A stretch of DNA of 64,000 bases from Paracoccaceae bacterium (GCA_028150825.1 JAOGIM010000001.1:202828-266827), one strand, 5' to 3'; positions 1 to 8,849 are shown, counted from the stretch's first letter. Made by a program: numbers and translations. The notes: a model not told the origin generated them from the letters alone.

Positions 1-700
1 GTGGGACTTTGATACGCATATCGCGCGTGTCCATTCGTGGTATCGGCTGTATATCTTCGCCAACTTTAGGCACGTATAATCCCGTAGCGCGATACCAATT
101 TATCATTCCGCGCAGACCAGCTGCATCCTTCCAAGCGCCAATATAGCGATCAACCCGTTCCAAATTGAACCAATTCATCTCAATATCTTTGGCAAACAGC
201 GCTTTGAGGCGGGCAAAATTATCCTCAGCAAGTATGTTTTCGGAACCTTCCTGACGCAACCATAGAATATATTGTGAAGCCATGATCTGTTGCGCATCTT
301 CAAGTAAGGCTTTTTGAAACGGAATGGGGTGCACACCGTTCATTATAACTAATTTTTTGACCAACTCAGGATGCGACATCGTTAGACCATACGCAGCAGC
401 CGCCCCCCAATCATGACCAAGCACGAAGACAGGCTCCGCAAGATAGTTAATTAAAGCCTCCAAATCACCAACAAGATGACGCATTTGATAAGCGCTAATC
501 TGAGGCGGGGAATAGCTTTGACCATAGCCGCGTTGATCAGGGGCCACACAGTAAAACCTATGTTTTAAACGTTCGGCTAATTCCTCCCAAGCCCCTGAAT
601 ATTCAGGAAAGCCATGCAGCATTAATAAAATCGGGTTAGAGGCTTTTCCCCATGTCTGCAGGAAAAACCGATTTCCATTCAACTCAACAAATTGTGACAT
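1..700 (-). CDS. alpha/beta hydrolase, epoxide hydrolase / haloalkane dehalogenase type (3' end outside window)
   Basis: Reading the minus strand from the ATG at 700 gives an open frame to the window edge beginning MSQFVELNGNRFFLQTWGKA. Visible family motifs are HGFPEYSGAW (oxyanion-hole region), DQRGYGQS, and the nucleophile elbow GHDWGAAAAYG, whose Asp is the nucleophile of epoxide hydrolases and haloalkane dehalogenases. A cap-like region follows (LFAKDIEMNWFNLERVDRYI). About 233 residues are visible; the C-terminal part carrying the catalytic His lies beyond position 1. The ATG is preceded by an AAGG-type ribosome site. Substrate cannot be told from sequence; the Asp nucleophile argues for epoxide or haloalkane hydrolysis rather than ester cleavage. 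Confidence 0.88.
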   Translation of the reverse strand, partial: MSQFVELNGNRFFLQTWGKASNPILLMLHGFPEYSGAWEELAERLKHRFYCVAPDQRGYGQSYSPPQISAYQMRHLVGDLEALINYLAEPVFVLGHDWGAAAAYGLTMSHPELVKKLVIMNGVHPIPFQKALLEDAQQIMASQYILWLRQEGSENILAEDNFARLKALFAKDIEMNWFNLERVDRYIGAWKDAAGLRGMINWYRATGLYVPKVGEDIQPIPRMDTRDMRIKVP

Positions 701-776
701 GACTTACCTTTCAAAAGCTAGCTCCAAAGCTAAAATCAGGTTAAACATGATTAAATAGTTCCAAGCTGACAAAGGA

Positions 777-1122
777 ATGATAATGACAACTCAGCCCACC
801 TTAGCATTTGCGCAGCAATTTCTGGAAGAAAATTTTTCGCCTTGGATTACCGATCTCAAACCAAAGCTTAAGATACGCGAAAACGGGACTGCCCAAATGG
901 ATATTCCAATATTTCTCAATATCCAACGCGTCGGTGGAATTGTCTGCGGCCTTGCCATGGGCTCACTTGCGGCACATGTATGGTCTTTGCATGTACCAGC
1001 CGCATAGAAGAACTGATACCCGTAACCACTACGACACTGGACACTCAGCTTTGTGCCCTGCAACTGGCGCTATCCTAAGCTGTGAAGCCAAATCAACGGC
1101 AACGTTCTATCTGACTCAATAG
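777..1122 (+). pseudogene. hotdog-fold (PaaI-type) thioesterase, broken by frameshifts
   Basis: The first frame starts near 783 and reads a typical PaaI-family start (TQPTLAFAQQFLEEN... FLNIQRVGGIVCGLAMGSLA) and then stops at 1007. The rest of the family sequence (CMVFACTSRIEELIPVTTTT, then LDTQLCA) continues in another frame from about 975, and after about 1063 in a third frame ending at TAG 1122 (ATGAILSCEAKSTATFYLTQ). At least two small indels therefore split one gene of about 120 codons. The family normally hydrolyses acyl-CoA thioesters. It lies divergent from the alpha/beta hydrolase. It could only be functional if the indels are assembly errors. Confidence 0.7.
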
Positions 1123-1134
1123 AACTTGTGGATC

Positions 1135-1593
1135 TTAATGGCAGCATCCTTTACCTAGCGCTTTCAAACGCCAATAGTTATAGGGCAAAGGCGTAACATA
1201 TCCCGCGAATAGCATGAATGGGATGACCCACCAAGTTAGCTTTGCGCCTCCAGTCATCAAGAAATCGACTAGGTTCATTGCCACTTCCATAGAGACCATC
1301 GAAATCAGCGACATGCCAATGGCTGTTTTGAAGGCGGCTCTAAGCACCATTTGGCGCGACAGAATAAAAGTCTCAAGTGCGATAGACGTCATAAGCCCAT
1401 TGATGATTGCCAAGGTCATAATGGCCAACGTTGGCCAAGGTATGCCTGTAAACTGGAAAAATGCAATCGTTCCAAAATCTCCAATAGAACAACCAAGCAA
1501 ACACCAAGAGGTATTTTTGGCTGAAGTACGCCAAGTGTGACGGCACCGCCAATTGATTGACAAATTCTGTGCTATAGCAGTCATTTTCGTCAC
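1135..1593 (-). CDS. DUF4396 integral membrane protein, probably copper-regulated
   Basis: A 152-residue protein with about four hydrophobic segments (around residues 30-50, 55-75, 85-110 and 118-140) and the DUF4396 pattern: WRTSAKNTSWCLLGCSIGDF near the start and a PYNYWRLKALGKGCCH tail. Function of the family is not established. Its members are found beside copper and other metal-handling genes, and here the gene diverges from a CueR-type activator with a MerR-type promoter reading into it, so a role in copper response or transport is inferred from context. The start could be the ATG at 1593 or the one three codons inside. Confidence 0.75.
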   Translation of the reverse strand: MTKMTAIAQNLSINWRCRHTWRTSAKNTSWCLLGCSIGDFGTIAFFQFTGIPWPTLAIMTLAIINGLMTSIALETFILSRQMVLRAAFKTAIGMSLISMVSMEVAMNLVDFLMTGGAKLTWWVIPFMLFAGYVTPLPYNYWRLKALGKGCCH

Positions 1594-1621
1594 CTTGCTC
1601 TTTTGACATTATTACACTAAT

Positions 1622-1644
1622 CTCTCCACTAACTGGAAGGTCAA
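1622..1644 (-). promoter_or_regulatory. CueR-like operator/promoter between DUF4396 gene and cueR
   Basis: On the minus strand TTGACC (1644-1639) is followed by an overlong 19-bp spacer containing the imperfect dyad CCTTCC-N7-GGAGAG, then a weak -10 (TAGTGT). A -35 TTGACC running straight into CCTTCC with a 19-bp spacer is the layout of CueR-activated copA promoters. It points toward the DUF4396 gene; the regulator starts 7 bp away on the other strand and is probably autoregulated. Confidence 0.65.
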
Positions 1645-1650
1645 GAGGTT

Positions 1651-2046
1651 ATGATGAAAATTTCTGAAGCATCCGAGCAGTCAGGCTTACCTGTCAAAAC
1701 CATACGATATTATTCAGACATCAGCCTTGTGGCACCATCTGGACGCAGCAATGCTGGGTACAGACGATATGATGAGAAAAGTTTACAAAAACTGATATTT
1801 ATTCGCCGTGCACGTGAATTTGGGTTTTCAATAGCAGAATGCCGTGAACTTCTAGGGCTTTATTCGAACAACGCTCGCTCTAGCGCTGATGTTAAGAAAA
1901 TTGCAAGCAACCGATTGGAAGACATTTGCAAGAAACAGGGTGAACTGCAGTGTCTGTATGATGAACTCTCACATTTGGTTCAAAACTGCAGAGGCGACGA
2001 CCGGCCCGATTGTCCAATTATCTCGAATCTGGCGGATATAAAATAG
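1651..2046 (+). CDS. cueR: MerR-family Cu(I)-responsive regulator, CueR/HmrR type
   Basis: A 131-residue MerR-family protein: winged helix at the N-terminus (MKISEASEQSGLPVKTIRYY), the GYRRYDEKSL turn, then a long dimerisation helix and a metal loop. The loop shows Cys113 and Cys121 spaced C-x7-C (CRGDDRPDC), equivalent to the Cu(I)-binding Cys112/Cys120 of E. coli CueR, which supports monovalent copper/silver sensing. It faces the DUF4396 gene across a MerR-type promoter. No copper ATPase is visible within this window, so the DUF4396 protein is the only evident target here. Confidence 0.85.
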   Translation: MMKISEASEQSGLPVKTIRYYSDISLVAPSGRSNAGYRRYDEKSLQKLIFIRRAREFGFSIAECRELLGLYSNNARSSADVKKIASNRLEDICKKQGELQCLYDELSHLVQNCRGDDRPDCPIISNLADIK

Positions 2047-2133
2047 CTTAAGACTGAGCAAGTGGAATTTTCCTGTTGACCTCATCACAGGTCACTTGTA
2101 ACCAAGCTCTCACTCTTTGTTTAAAAGATACGT

Positions 2134-2217
2134 GGGCGACAGGCCGCAAGGTGTGGCAGGGGACTGTAACTCCCTCGCGGAGACGCACGCCTGGTTCGAT
2201 TCCAGGGTCGCCCACCA
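2134..2217 (+). tRNA. tRNA-Tyr (anticodon GTA)
   Basis: A full class II cloverleaf is readable: acceptor GGGCGAC pairs with GTCGCCC, D arm GCC/GGC with a GG-containing loop, anticodon stem GGGGA/TCCCT with loop CTGTAAC (anticodon GTA at 2166-2168), an extra arm with a GCG/CGC stem, T arm CCTGG-TTCGATT-CCAGG, discriminator A and encoded CCA (2215-2217). The long variable arm plus GTA anticodon identify bacterial tRNA-Tyr. Recombinase debris lies 3' of it. Confidence 0.95.
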
Positions 2218-2402
2218 CTTAGTCTCCTCAAAACCGCAGGTAAGGCACAGTTTTTGGAAATTGCTGAACTTTCAGATGGTTAGCTGGGGTAAAGCACCCT
2301 AAGGTCTCACAATTAGTCTCTGTTTGGCGCATTTTTTGGGCGTATACGGCAAAAGTCTCAGCAGCGCATTTTCGTGTGAGGTCTTGAGGCAGGCTGGATG
2401 CG

Positions 2403-2741
2403 CTATTGATGCTGAAAGCCTAGAATCTTCCGCTGCTCTTGCCATTCCAACGGTAGTTCCGGAAGGATACGCAACTTCTTTGCTGTGAGATGTTGTGGCT
2501 GACGACCTTCAAGAATGGCTGTTGAGATATCCGGCGCCAACCAGGCAAGTGGAAGGATGCGACTGACCGATCCACTTCGGAGCCTTTCACGGTCTTCGAT
2601 CTGGCGGACTGTGCAGGATTTGCCGTTAAGAAGTTCGACCGACCACCGTTTCGCATAGGCGACAAGGTTGATGAGATCTTGGTCAGGCTGCGGTGCATCG
2701 GGCGGAGCAATCGAGTAGACTTTGCGTCTGTGCGAGGCCGC
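2403..2741 (-). pseudogene. C-terminal remnant of a serine site-specific recombinase
   Basis: The minus strand from 2741 to the TAG at 2403 reads about 110 residues including SVSRILPLAWLAPDISTAI, then LEGRQPQHLTAKKLRILPEL and LEWQEQRKILGF. This is the typical end of large serine recombinases (Pin/invertase-like with a C-terminal extension). There is no resolvase catalytic domain upstream: the frame is closed by TGA at 2744-2742, which is the stop codon of the WD40 remnant. The piece is a 5'-truncated fossil of a mobile-element recombinase, 186 bp from tRNA-Tyr. Confidence 0.7.
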
Positions 2742-3125
2742 TCAAAAAGGTTTGATATTGATTTCTCCCGCCCAGAGGGTTGCCCACAGGATCTGGCCCT
2801 TTGCATCCCCGATTAAAACGTGTGACAAAGACGCTGTTACGGCGATGGCTGTCACCTCTGCACCAGTCGAGCCCTTCAGCACAATGGCATCCTTACTTTC
2901 ATCAAGCTCAGCTAAAAGTACTGCGCCATCTCGAAAACCTGCAAATACTGCGTTTTCCCCGGGAAGAGCATGAACAAAAGTTGCAGTTTGTTTACCAGGA
3001 TGAGCTACACAAACTGGTGAACGACCCATTGGACCATCTTTGCCGTCAAACGGCCAACATATAGCTTCGTCAGCACCAGACGTTGCAAGATAGGGGGAAT
3101 TTCTTTTTGGATGATAGTCAACCAA
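2742..3125 (-). pseudogene. WD40-repeat protein, 5'-truncated
   Basis: About 127 residues with beta-propeller repeats (LATSGADEAICWPFDGKDG, AVFAGFRDGAVLLAELDE, VTAIAVTASLSHVLIGDA). It resembles the last blades of the WD40 proteins found widely in alphaproteobacteria, which are usually more than 300 residues long. The only available start is a TTG in VDYHPKRN, where the family is already inside a blade; the sequence upstream switches abruptly to the DUF1636 gene on the other strand. I read it as the 3' part of a gene whose 5' half was deleted, with the junction near 3125. It shares its stop codon boundary with the recombinase fossil. Confidence 0.6.
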
Positions 3126-3520
3126 TATTATCTATCTGCACAAGTTGCCGTGACGGACGCGAAGCAGAGTATAGTGATGTTCGGGGAGGTACCCGTTTGG
3201 CAAAATCAATTTTGATTAAAATGCAATCTCGTTTTGATATTTCGTTTGATCTTCATGGAATTGCTTGCATGAGCCAATGCAAACGCCCTTACATTGCCAC
3301 AATTTGTGCAACTGGACGTTTTTCCTATATGTTCGGTGATCTCGACCCAGAAAACCCAACTAGTATTGATGCACTTTTGGACTTCCCCTCCCTTTATCTT
3401 AAAGCGCCAGAAGGCTTTTTAGAGCTTAACGAGCGTCCAAAACCATTGCAAAAAAGTATTTTCGCAAGGATTCCGTCTCTAATTAGTTCAACAGCAATTG
3501 TAATTCCATTAAATATGTAA
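3083..3520 (+). CDS. DUF1636 putative metal-binding protein
   Basis: A 145-residue frame; the conserved part begins at about residue 16 (ILSICTSCRDGREAE) and has the DUF1636 pattern: CTSC near the start, GIACMSQCKRPYIA in the middle and FSYMFGDLDPENP after it. The cysteines suggest metal binding. Family members usually sit with cobalamin or iron uptake genes, as here. The first 15 residues overlap the truncated WD40 gene on the opposite strand, so the native start may have been lost at that junction; a TTG at 3107 is an alternative start. It heads the ABC importer genes with a 56-bp gap. Confidence 0.7.
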   Translation: MQDRGNFFLDDSQPILSICTSCRDGREAEYSDVRGGTRLAKSILIKMQSRFDISFDLHGIACMSQCKRPYIATICATGRFSYMFGDLDPENPTSIDALLDFPSLYLKAPEGFLELNERPKPLQKSIFARIPSLISSTAIVIPLNM

Positions 3521-3576
3521 TTGAACATTCACTTACTCTAGGTACTCCACAGAACTTTTAGAAAGTACTATAACTG

Positions 3577-4434
3577 ATGAAAGATTTAGAACTAGGTGCT
3601 CAACCTACTCCTGATTACCAAAAGCCGCTTTATTTAGGCACTGAAGTCCTCCGTGAAGCGGCCGTTTCCATTAAAGAGATAACTTGGACATTGCCAAAAA
3701 ATAAACGCACTATCCTTCATAAGATGAGCCTTGACGTTTTGCCTGGTCGAATTCTTGGCGTAGTGGGTCCGAATGGTGCAGGGAAATCAACGCTGCTTCG
3801 GCTATTATATCGTTATCATAGACCTTCAAGCGGTACTGTTGAAATTGATGGAATTGATATTTGGAAAATGACTGCGCGTACGGCAGCTTGTAAAGTCGCA
3901 GCCGTTTTGCAGGAACAACCTACTGATTTTGCCTTGACAGTGCGAGAAATTGTTTATCTTGGGCGAACGCCACACCACATTGGCTTTGGAGGTAGCGCCG
4001 GCAAAAACGATGAGCTCATCGTAGATGCGGCACTCCACAGATTAGATCTAGAGGGTTTTGCCAGTCGATCTTTTGGTACTTTGTCCGGTGGAGAACGTCA
4101 ACGTGTTATGGTTGCACGAGCTCTGGCACAAGAACCATCTGTTCTTGTCTTAGATGAGCCAACAAACCATCTTGATATTCGCCATCAATTAGAAATTTTG
4201 AAATTAATCCGGGATCTACCATTAACGATAATCACTTCGCTGCATGACCTAAACATGGCCTCAGAAATCTGCGACGAGGTGGTAATGCTCAAAGATGGTC
4301 ACGTTTTAGGCTGTGGCATCCCAAATGATGTATTTTCAGCAGAGGCAATCTCTTGCACGTTTGAAGTCGCTGCCAGTCATGAACGGATCATACCTAGTGA
4401 TAAAAACGTTTTAACTTTTAACCTTCAAACTTAA
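3577..4434 (+). CDS. ABC transporter ATP-binding protein, iron-siderophore/cobalamin type
   Basis: A 285-residue ATPase with Walker [14 protein letters not shown] (about residues 64-76), signature LSGGERQRVMVARALAQ, Walker B VLVLDEPTNHLDI and an H-loop His (TSLHDLNMA). The pattern is that of the FecE/BtuD/HmuV family. It powers import by the permease and binding protein encoded just downstream (11- and 48-bp gaps). The first ~30 residues before AAVSIKEITW are longer than in typical members, so the true start may be downstream. Substrate is not decided by sequence: ferric siderophore, haem or cobalamin. Confidence 0.88.
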   Translation: MKDLELGAQPTPDYQKPLYLGTEVLREAAVSIKEITWTLPKNKRTILHKMSLDVLPGRILGVVGPNGAGKSTLLRLLYRYHRPSSGTVEIDGIDIWKMTARTAACKVAAVLQEQPTDFALTVREIVYLGRTPHHIGFGGSAGKNDELIVDAALHRLDLEGFASRSFGTLSGGERQRVMVARALAQEPSVLVLDEPTNHLDIRHQLEILKLIRDLPLTIITSLHDLNMASEICDEVVMLKDGHVLGCGIPNDVFSAEAISCTFEVAASHERIIPSDKNVLTFNLQT

Positions 4435-4445
4435 GAAAGTCTCAA

Positions 4446-5384
4446 ATGAAAAGTATTCTACTTGGCTCCCTCTTTTTAACGTTTGGCGCTAATATTGCAC
4501 TGGCTGAAGTCGCTGTGCAGAGTTGTAATCGTACTGTGACATTCGACGCTCCCCCAGAACGGGCGATCTCTAATGACGTTAATCTTACAGAAATGATGCT
4601 TGTTCTCGGCCTCGCTGATCGCATGGTAGGTTATACTGGAATATCCGGCTGGAAGACTGTAGACGCAGAAATGCGATCAGGTGTCAAAGAACTACCGGAG
4701 CTATCTGCTAAGTACCCTACCAAAGAAGTTTTAGTCGGTGCTGATGCTGATTTCTTTTTTGCAGGCTGGAATTACGGCATGAAAGTTGGCGGTGAAGTTA
4801 CGCCAGAGACACTCGATCCATTTGGTATAAAAGTTTACGAACTAACAGAGTCTTGCTCTCATATAATGGATAAAGATAAAGCTAGCTTAGCAGATATGTA
4901 CTCAGACCTTTTGAACTTAGGGACCATCTTTAATGTAGAGGATCGGGCCCAAGCCCTCGTCGCTGGGTACAAGACAGAATTAGAAAATTTTCGTGCAGGT
5001 CTAAAACCTGGTGATGAAAAACTTCGCATTTTTGTCTATGACAGTGGAGAAGACGCTCCGTTCACAGCTGGACGTTATGCAATGCCAACGGCGCTTATTG
5101 AAGCGGCGGGAGGTCACAACATAATGGATGATTTTGAGAAAAGCTGGGGAACGGTTACTTGGGAGGAAGTTGTAGAACGAGATCCGCACGTTATAGTAAT
5201 CGTCAACTATAGCGATGTGACTGCAGAGCAGAAGCGAAATTATATGATGTCCAATCCCGCTTTTTCCAATCTTGCAGCAGTCAAAAATGATCGTTTCGCA
5301 ACTCTTGAGTACGTTGAAGCCACGCCTGGACCTAGAAACATTCAAGCCGTCAAAAATTTGGCAGATGCGTTTTGGGGTAAGTAG
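4446..5384 (+). CDS. Periplasmic substrate-binding protein of iron-siderophore/cobalamin ABC importer
   Basis: A 312-residue protein with a Sec signal peptide (about residues 1-20, cleavage after IALA) and a class III binding-protein fold: ERAISNDVNLTEMMLVLGLA, DADFFFAGWNYGM, a second lobe with YDSGEDAPFTAGRYAMP and HVIVIVNYSDVTAEQ. This is the FepB/BtuF/TroA-like cluster that carries ferric siderophores, haem or B12 to the FecCD permease. It lacks a lipobox, so it is a free periplasmic protein. It lies between ATPase and permease in one operon; RBS is AAGAAAG just before ATG. Confidence 0.85.
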   Translation: MKSILLGSLFLTFGANIALAEVAVQSCNRTVTFDAPPERAISNDVNLTEMMLVLGLADRMVGYTGISGWKTVDAEMRSGVKELPELSAKYPTKEVLVGADADFFFAGWNYGMKVGGEVTPETLDPFGIKVYELTESCSHIMDKDKASLADMYSDLLNLGTIFNVEDRAQALVAGYKTELENFRAGLKPGDEKLRIFVYDSGEDAPFTAGRYAMPTALIEAAGGHNIMDDFEKSWGTVTWEEVVERDPHVIVIVNYSDVTAEQKRNYMMSNPAFSNLAAVKNDRFATLEYVEATPGPRNIQAVKNLADAFWGK

Positions 5385-5432
5385 CTCTGCTATGTCACAC
5401 ATTTGTTTTGATTTATCTTTAAGAATAATGTT

Positions 5433-6449
5433 TTGAACACTAGATTGCTCTTAAGCATTGGTGGATTGGTGATACTGTTGGTCTCGCTCTCTTTTGCAGT
5501 ATCCGTAGGAACCGTACCTGTATCAACCAGCACTGTTTGGGCCATTCTTTCAAATAAAGTTTGGCCCGGACTTATTGAGCAAACTTGGACAAATGGTCGA
5601 GAAGCCATAGTCTGGGAAATCCGCTTTCCCCGTGCCCTGTTGGCAATGATGGTGGGTGCTGGACTGGCTATTGTCGGGGCCAGCTTGCAGGCAGTGACGC
5701 GTAACATGCTGGCTGATCCTCACCTTCTTGGAATATCTTCGGGAGGGGCTTTTGGAGCAATTCTAGCACTTCTGCACACAGGTATGTTTTTTGGGCTCCT
5801 TACGGTGCCACTGTTTGCTTTTGCTGGTGCTTTGCTTTCGACAATAATTGTACTTGGCGTTTCGCGGTTTGCTGATGCCACTAGTGCAGATCGCCTTGTT
5901 TTAGCTGGTGTAGCGGTATCTTTTATTGTGATGGCAGGTGCCAATGTACTCATTTTTCTTGGGGATCCTCGCGCTTCGCATACAGTTGTCTTCTGGATGT
6001 TAGGTGGTCTTGGTTTGGCCCAATGGAGTCAGCTTCTATATCCGTTAACAATCTTACTTTTATGCGGTATTTGGCTTGTAGCTCGAGCACGATTACTTAA
6101 TGCTATGACTGTGGGAGATGAGACGGCCGCTACCTTGGGAATATCTGTAGCTAGGTTTCGCCTTGCTGTATTTGTAAATGGAGCGCTGATTACAGGTGTT
6201 ATGGTGGCGTTTTCTGGGATTATTGGTTTCGTTGGCCTTATGGTTCCGCATATTGCTCGTATGATAGTAGGTGGTGATTATACCCGCGTTCTATTGGCGT
6301 CAGCTCTAATAGGGGCAATATTTCTGCTCTGGGCAGACATACTTGCACGCACTTTAATGGCTCCAGAAGACATGCCAATTGGAATTGTCACTGGGCTTAT
6401 AGGTGGTATATTTTTTATTTGGCTTTTAGGCCGCAGAGGATCAACATGA
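5433..6449 (+). CDS. FecCD-family ABC permease
   Basis: A 338-residue membrane protein of the FecCD/BtuC family: signature WEIRFPRALLAMMVGAGLA, GASLQAVTRNMLADPHLLG and GFVGLMVPHIARM, with about ten hydrophobic segments. It forms the channel for the upstream ATPase and binding protein. The start is TTG at 5433. A single permease gene implies a homodimer. The operon is DUF1636, ATPase, binding protein, permease; no TonB receptor and no clear cobalamin riboswitch or Fur box is visible, possibly because the upstream side was lost at the 3125 junction. Confidence 0.88.
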   Translation: MNTRLLLSIGGLVILLVSLSFAVSVGTVPVSTSTVWAILSNKVWPGLIEQTWTNGREAIVWEIRFPRALLAMMVGAGLAIVGASLQAVTRNMLADPHLLGISSGGAFGAILALLHTGMFFGLLTVPLFAFAGALLSTIIVLGVSRFADATSADRLVLAGVAVSFIVMAGANVLIFLGDPRASHTVVFWMLGGLGLAQWSQLLYPLTILLLCGIWLVARARLLNAMTVGDETAATLGISVARFRLAVFVNGALITGVMVAFSGIIGFVGLMVPHIARMIVGGDYTRVLLASALIGAIFLLWADILARTLMAPEDMPIGIVTGLIGGIFFIWLLGRRGST

Positions 6450-6691
6450 CCGATGGTGCGGTATCAAGCCAGTGAGGTAATTTCAGACCGTCATCAGTGA
6501 AGGTAGTTTTGAAAATTAGTATGCTGTCAATCTAATGCCTTAGCTAATGGGACTATGAGACCCTTAAATTCATTGGGAGACCGAAACTGCAGCCACCTTT
6601 AGGTTTTATATTCTCAAGACAAAAATGTTTGCTGCTCTTTTTTATTTAGCTATGTTGCGAGGAGCAGTTTTCGAAGAATAGGTATTTAACA

Positions 6692-7786
6692 ATGAGTGGA
6701 AATCCATTTCAGATTTATTCTGACAAGCCAACAACAGTGGACGGCATTTATAGCCAAGAAGAAATTGGCCTGGCAAATCGAAATAGTGGGAATTTGTTGG
6801 AAACTTTAGCCTTAGATATCACCCCTACCGGATGTCATTATCTGCTCAATCACTTTGATGTTCCATTGTTGGATCCTAAGGTACATATATTACGGTTTTC
6901 AGGTTCATTTGAAGCGCCATTTGAGTTATTGATGGCAGAAATTATGACTTTACCTGCAGTAACAATGCCCATAACCATGGAGTGTGCTGGCAATGGACGC
7001 GCTGGTGTTTCACCACGATCCCATTCTATGCCTTGGATGTATGAAGCCGTTGGCACATCCGAATGGACGGGAACGAAACTTGCACCCTTAATTGAAAAGG
7101 CTTGCCCCAAAGATGGTGTTGTCGAAATATCGTTCATGGGCGCAGACTACGGTTACGACATGGGCAAATCTCACTTCTTTGGGCGCAGTCTAACACTTAA
7201 TCAAATAAAAGAACTGGATGTTTTACTGGTCTATGCGATGAACGGCTCACCTCTGCTCCCTCAACATGGCTCTCCTTTACGGATTATTGTTCCTGGTTGG
7301 TATGGCATGGGAAACGTTAAGTGGCTCACCGATATAAAAGCATTGACTGAGCCATATAATGGGTATCAACAGGTTAAGACATATCGTTTCAAAGCGCATA
7401 AAGACGATCCAGGCATCCCCATACAAACTATACGTGTTAAATCCCTTATGGTTCCGCCTGGCGTTCCCGATTGGTCGACGCGCAAACGTTTTGTATCAGC
7501 AGGTAAAGTTGATCTGGTCGGACGGGCATGGTCAGGCGACGGCAGTCCAATTGTTAAAGTCGAAGTTGCGGTTGCCGATGAATGGAGAAATGCCAAACTC
7601 TTTGAAAAGAAAGATCGCTATGCGTGGCAAAAGTGGACATTCTCGTGGCAGGCTGAACCGGGGGAATATATTTTGAGATGTCGTGCTAGCGATGTGAATG
7701 GCAATATCCAACCACTTGATCCGCCTTGGGATCAGGCTGGGTTTGCCAACAATGCTGCCCAACGCGTACACGTGTTTGTCGGTTAA
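6692..7786 (+). CDS. Sulfite-oxidase-family molybdopterin enzyme
   Basis: A 364-residue protein with the oxidoreductase molybdopterin domain followed by a Mo-co dimerisation domain (from about residue 235). Cys98 in MECAGNGR is the expected molybdenum ligand; GADYGYD and QHGSPLRIIVPGWYGM follow the family. There is no haem domain and no signal or Tat peptide at the N-terminus, so it looks like a cytoplasmic, plant-type sulfite oxidase or a related activity. It stands alone, 242 bp after the importer operon; the start ATG is 22 bp after a GAGGAG-like ribosome site, so the spacing is loose. Confidence 0.82.
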   Translation: MSGNPFQIYSDKPTTVDGIYSQEEIGLANRNSGNLLETLALDITPTGCHYLLNHFDVPLLDPKVHILRFSGSFEAPFELLMAEIMTLPAVTMPITMECAGNGRAGVSPRSHSMPWMYEAVGTSEWTGTKLAPLIEKACPKDGVVEISFMGADYGYDMGKSHFFGRSLTLNQIKELDVLLVYAMNGSPLLPQHGSPLRIIVPGWYGMGNVKWLTDIKALTEPYNGYQQVKTYRFKAHKDDPGIPIQTIRVKSLMVPPGVPDWSTRKRFVSAGKVDLVGRAWSGDGSPIVKVEVAVADEWRNAKLFEKKDRYAWQKWTFSWQAEPGEYILRCRASDVNGNIQPLDPPWDQAGFANNAAQRVHVFVG

Positions 7787-8779
7787 TAACAAAGAAGTTT
7801 GTTATACTTTGTCCTAATTTACAAATTTATCAGTTTATTTTTTTTGATTTTTGCGAGGTGCTGCTTAAATCAAATATAGGATAAATTCAGTTAAACTATG
7901 CATACAAATCGGTCCAAATGGTCGGCCTAACACTCGATTGAAGACAAAGTGAAGTCACAAAATAATTGTATGTTAGTTTCTTGGCTCTATCAGACAAAAC
8001 TACTTGAGATGGGCAGAAGCGGTCTTCAATGAATGCATGGCCAGCTACGAACATGACTGATAAGAGGCGATCTTTTAAGAGCAATGCCAATAAGAAGTGT
8101 ATATGGAGCCTTCCAGAAAAGGATTACATGACTTTTTTCGCGACGATGATTTGGCCTTCTAATTTAAAGAGCTTTCACCAAACCCATCGAAGAGGATTTT
8201 TAACGCTAGCTTTCAAAGCCTTCAGCAACGGAAAGAAACGCGAACCTTCAATATGGTAGACCTCAAGTTTAGCTATGCAAACAAAACAGCAATACATCTG
8301 ACCGACTAATTGGCTGCTAATGAACCCCAACAGAATTTGATATTGATACAAATCCATTGCTTATTCGGATGAACGGGAAACGAATTGATGTGATATTGGG
8401 GATGACACATAAGGCTCTCTAATCCTCAACACTAATTGTCACAGGCATTGCCGTATTTAGCTCACAGTTTTCTACTGCCTCAGCAAGCTAGCGACTTAAC
8501 TACGGTTCTTGATATAATCAAAAAATCCTTCACGATTGGCTTCCTTTCCTGTTCATTATTAATTTTTTTTTGATTGCTCCAAATAATATTTTTTTAATAA
8601 TAGACAAGCAGGGAAAGGCTCAGCAGGATAATTGTATTTGAGGTCTTAGGACTAAAAACACGAACTTGCACCTTGTGGTAAATCGATCTACTTAAATTAT
8701 TTTGATCAAGCGAAAACTTTTTAAGTTTGTTCTCAGTTTTTGAACTTTTCAAGACTTAACCATAAAGGTGATCAGAAAC

Positions 8780-8806
8780 GGTCTGCTTCTTGCAAGTTAC
8801 CTAACG
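8780..8806 (+). repeat. Imperfect direct repeat, copy 1
   Basis: GGTCTGCTTCTTGCAAGTTA followed by CCTAAC. It matches the copy at 9101 at about 22 of 26 positions. Both contain the palindromic core CTTGCAAG. Function unknown. Confidence 0.45.
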
Positions 8807-8849
8807 CATTTCGTTTTAGTACCTACCCTTTTTTTCGACACCATTCCTT

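Noticed and set aside
2420..2806. Open frame over the recombinase fossil, 2420-2806 minus
   Set aside because: The recognisable recombinase sequence is in another frame; this one is a shadow.
8029..8357. Overlapping frames on both strands in the gene-poor stretch
   Set aside because: No recognisable family, no ribosome sites, mutually overlapping.
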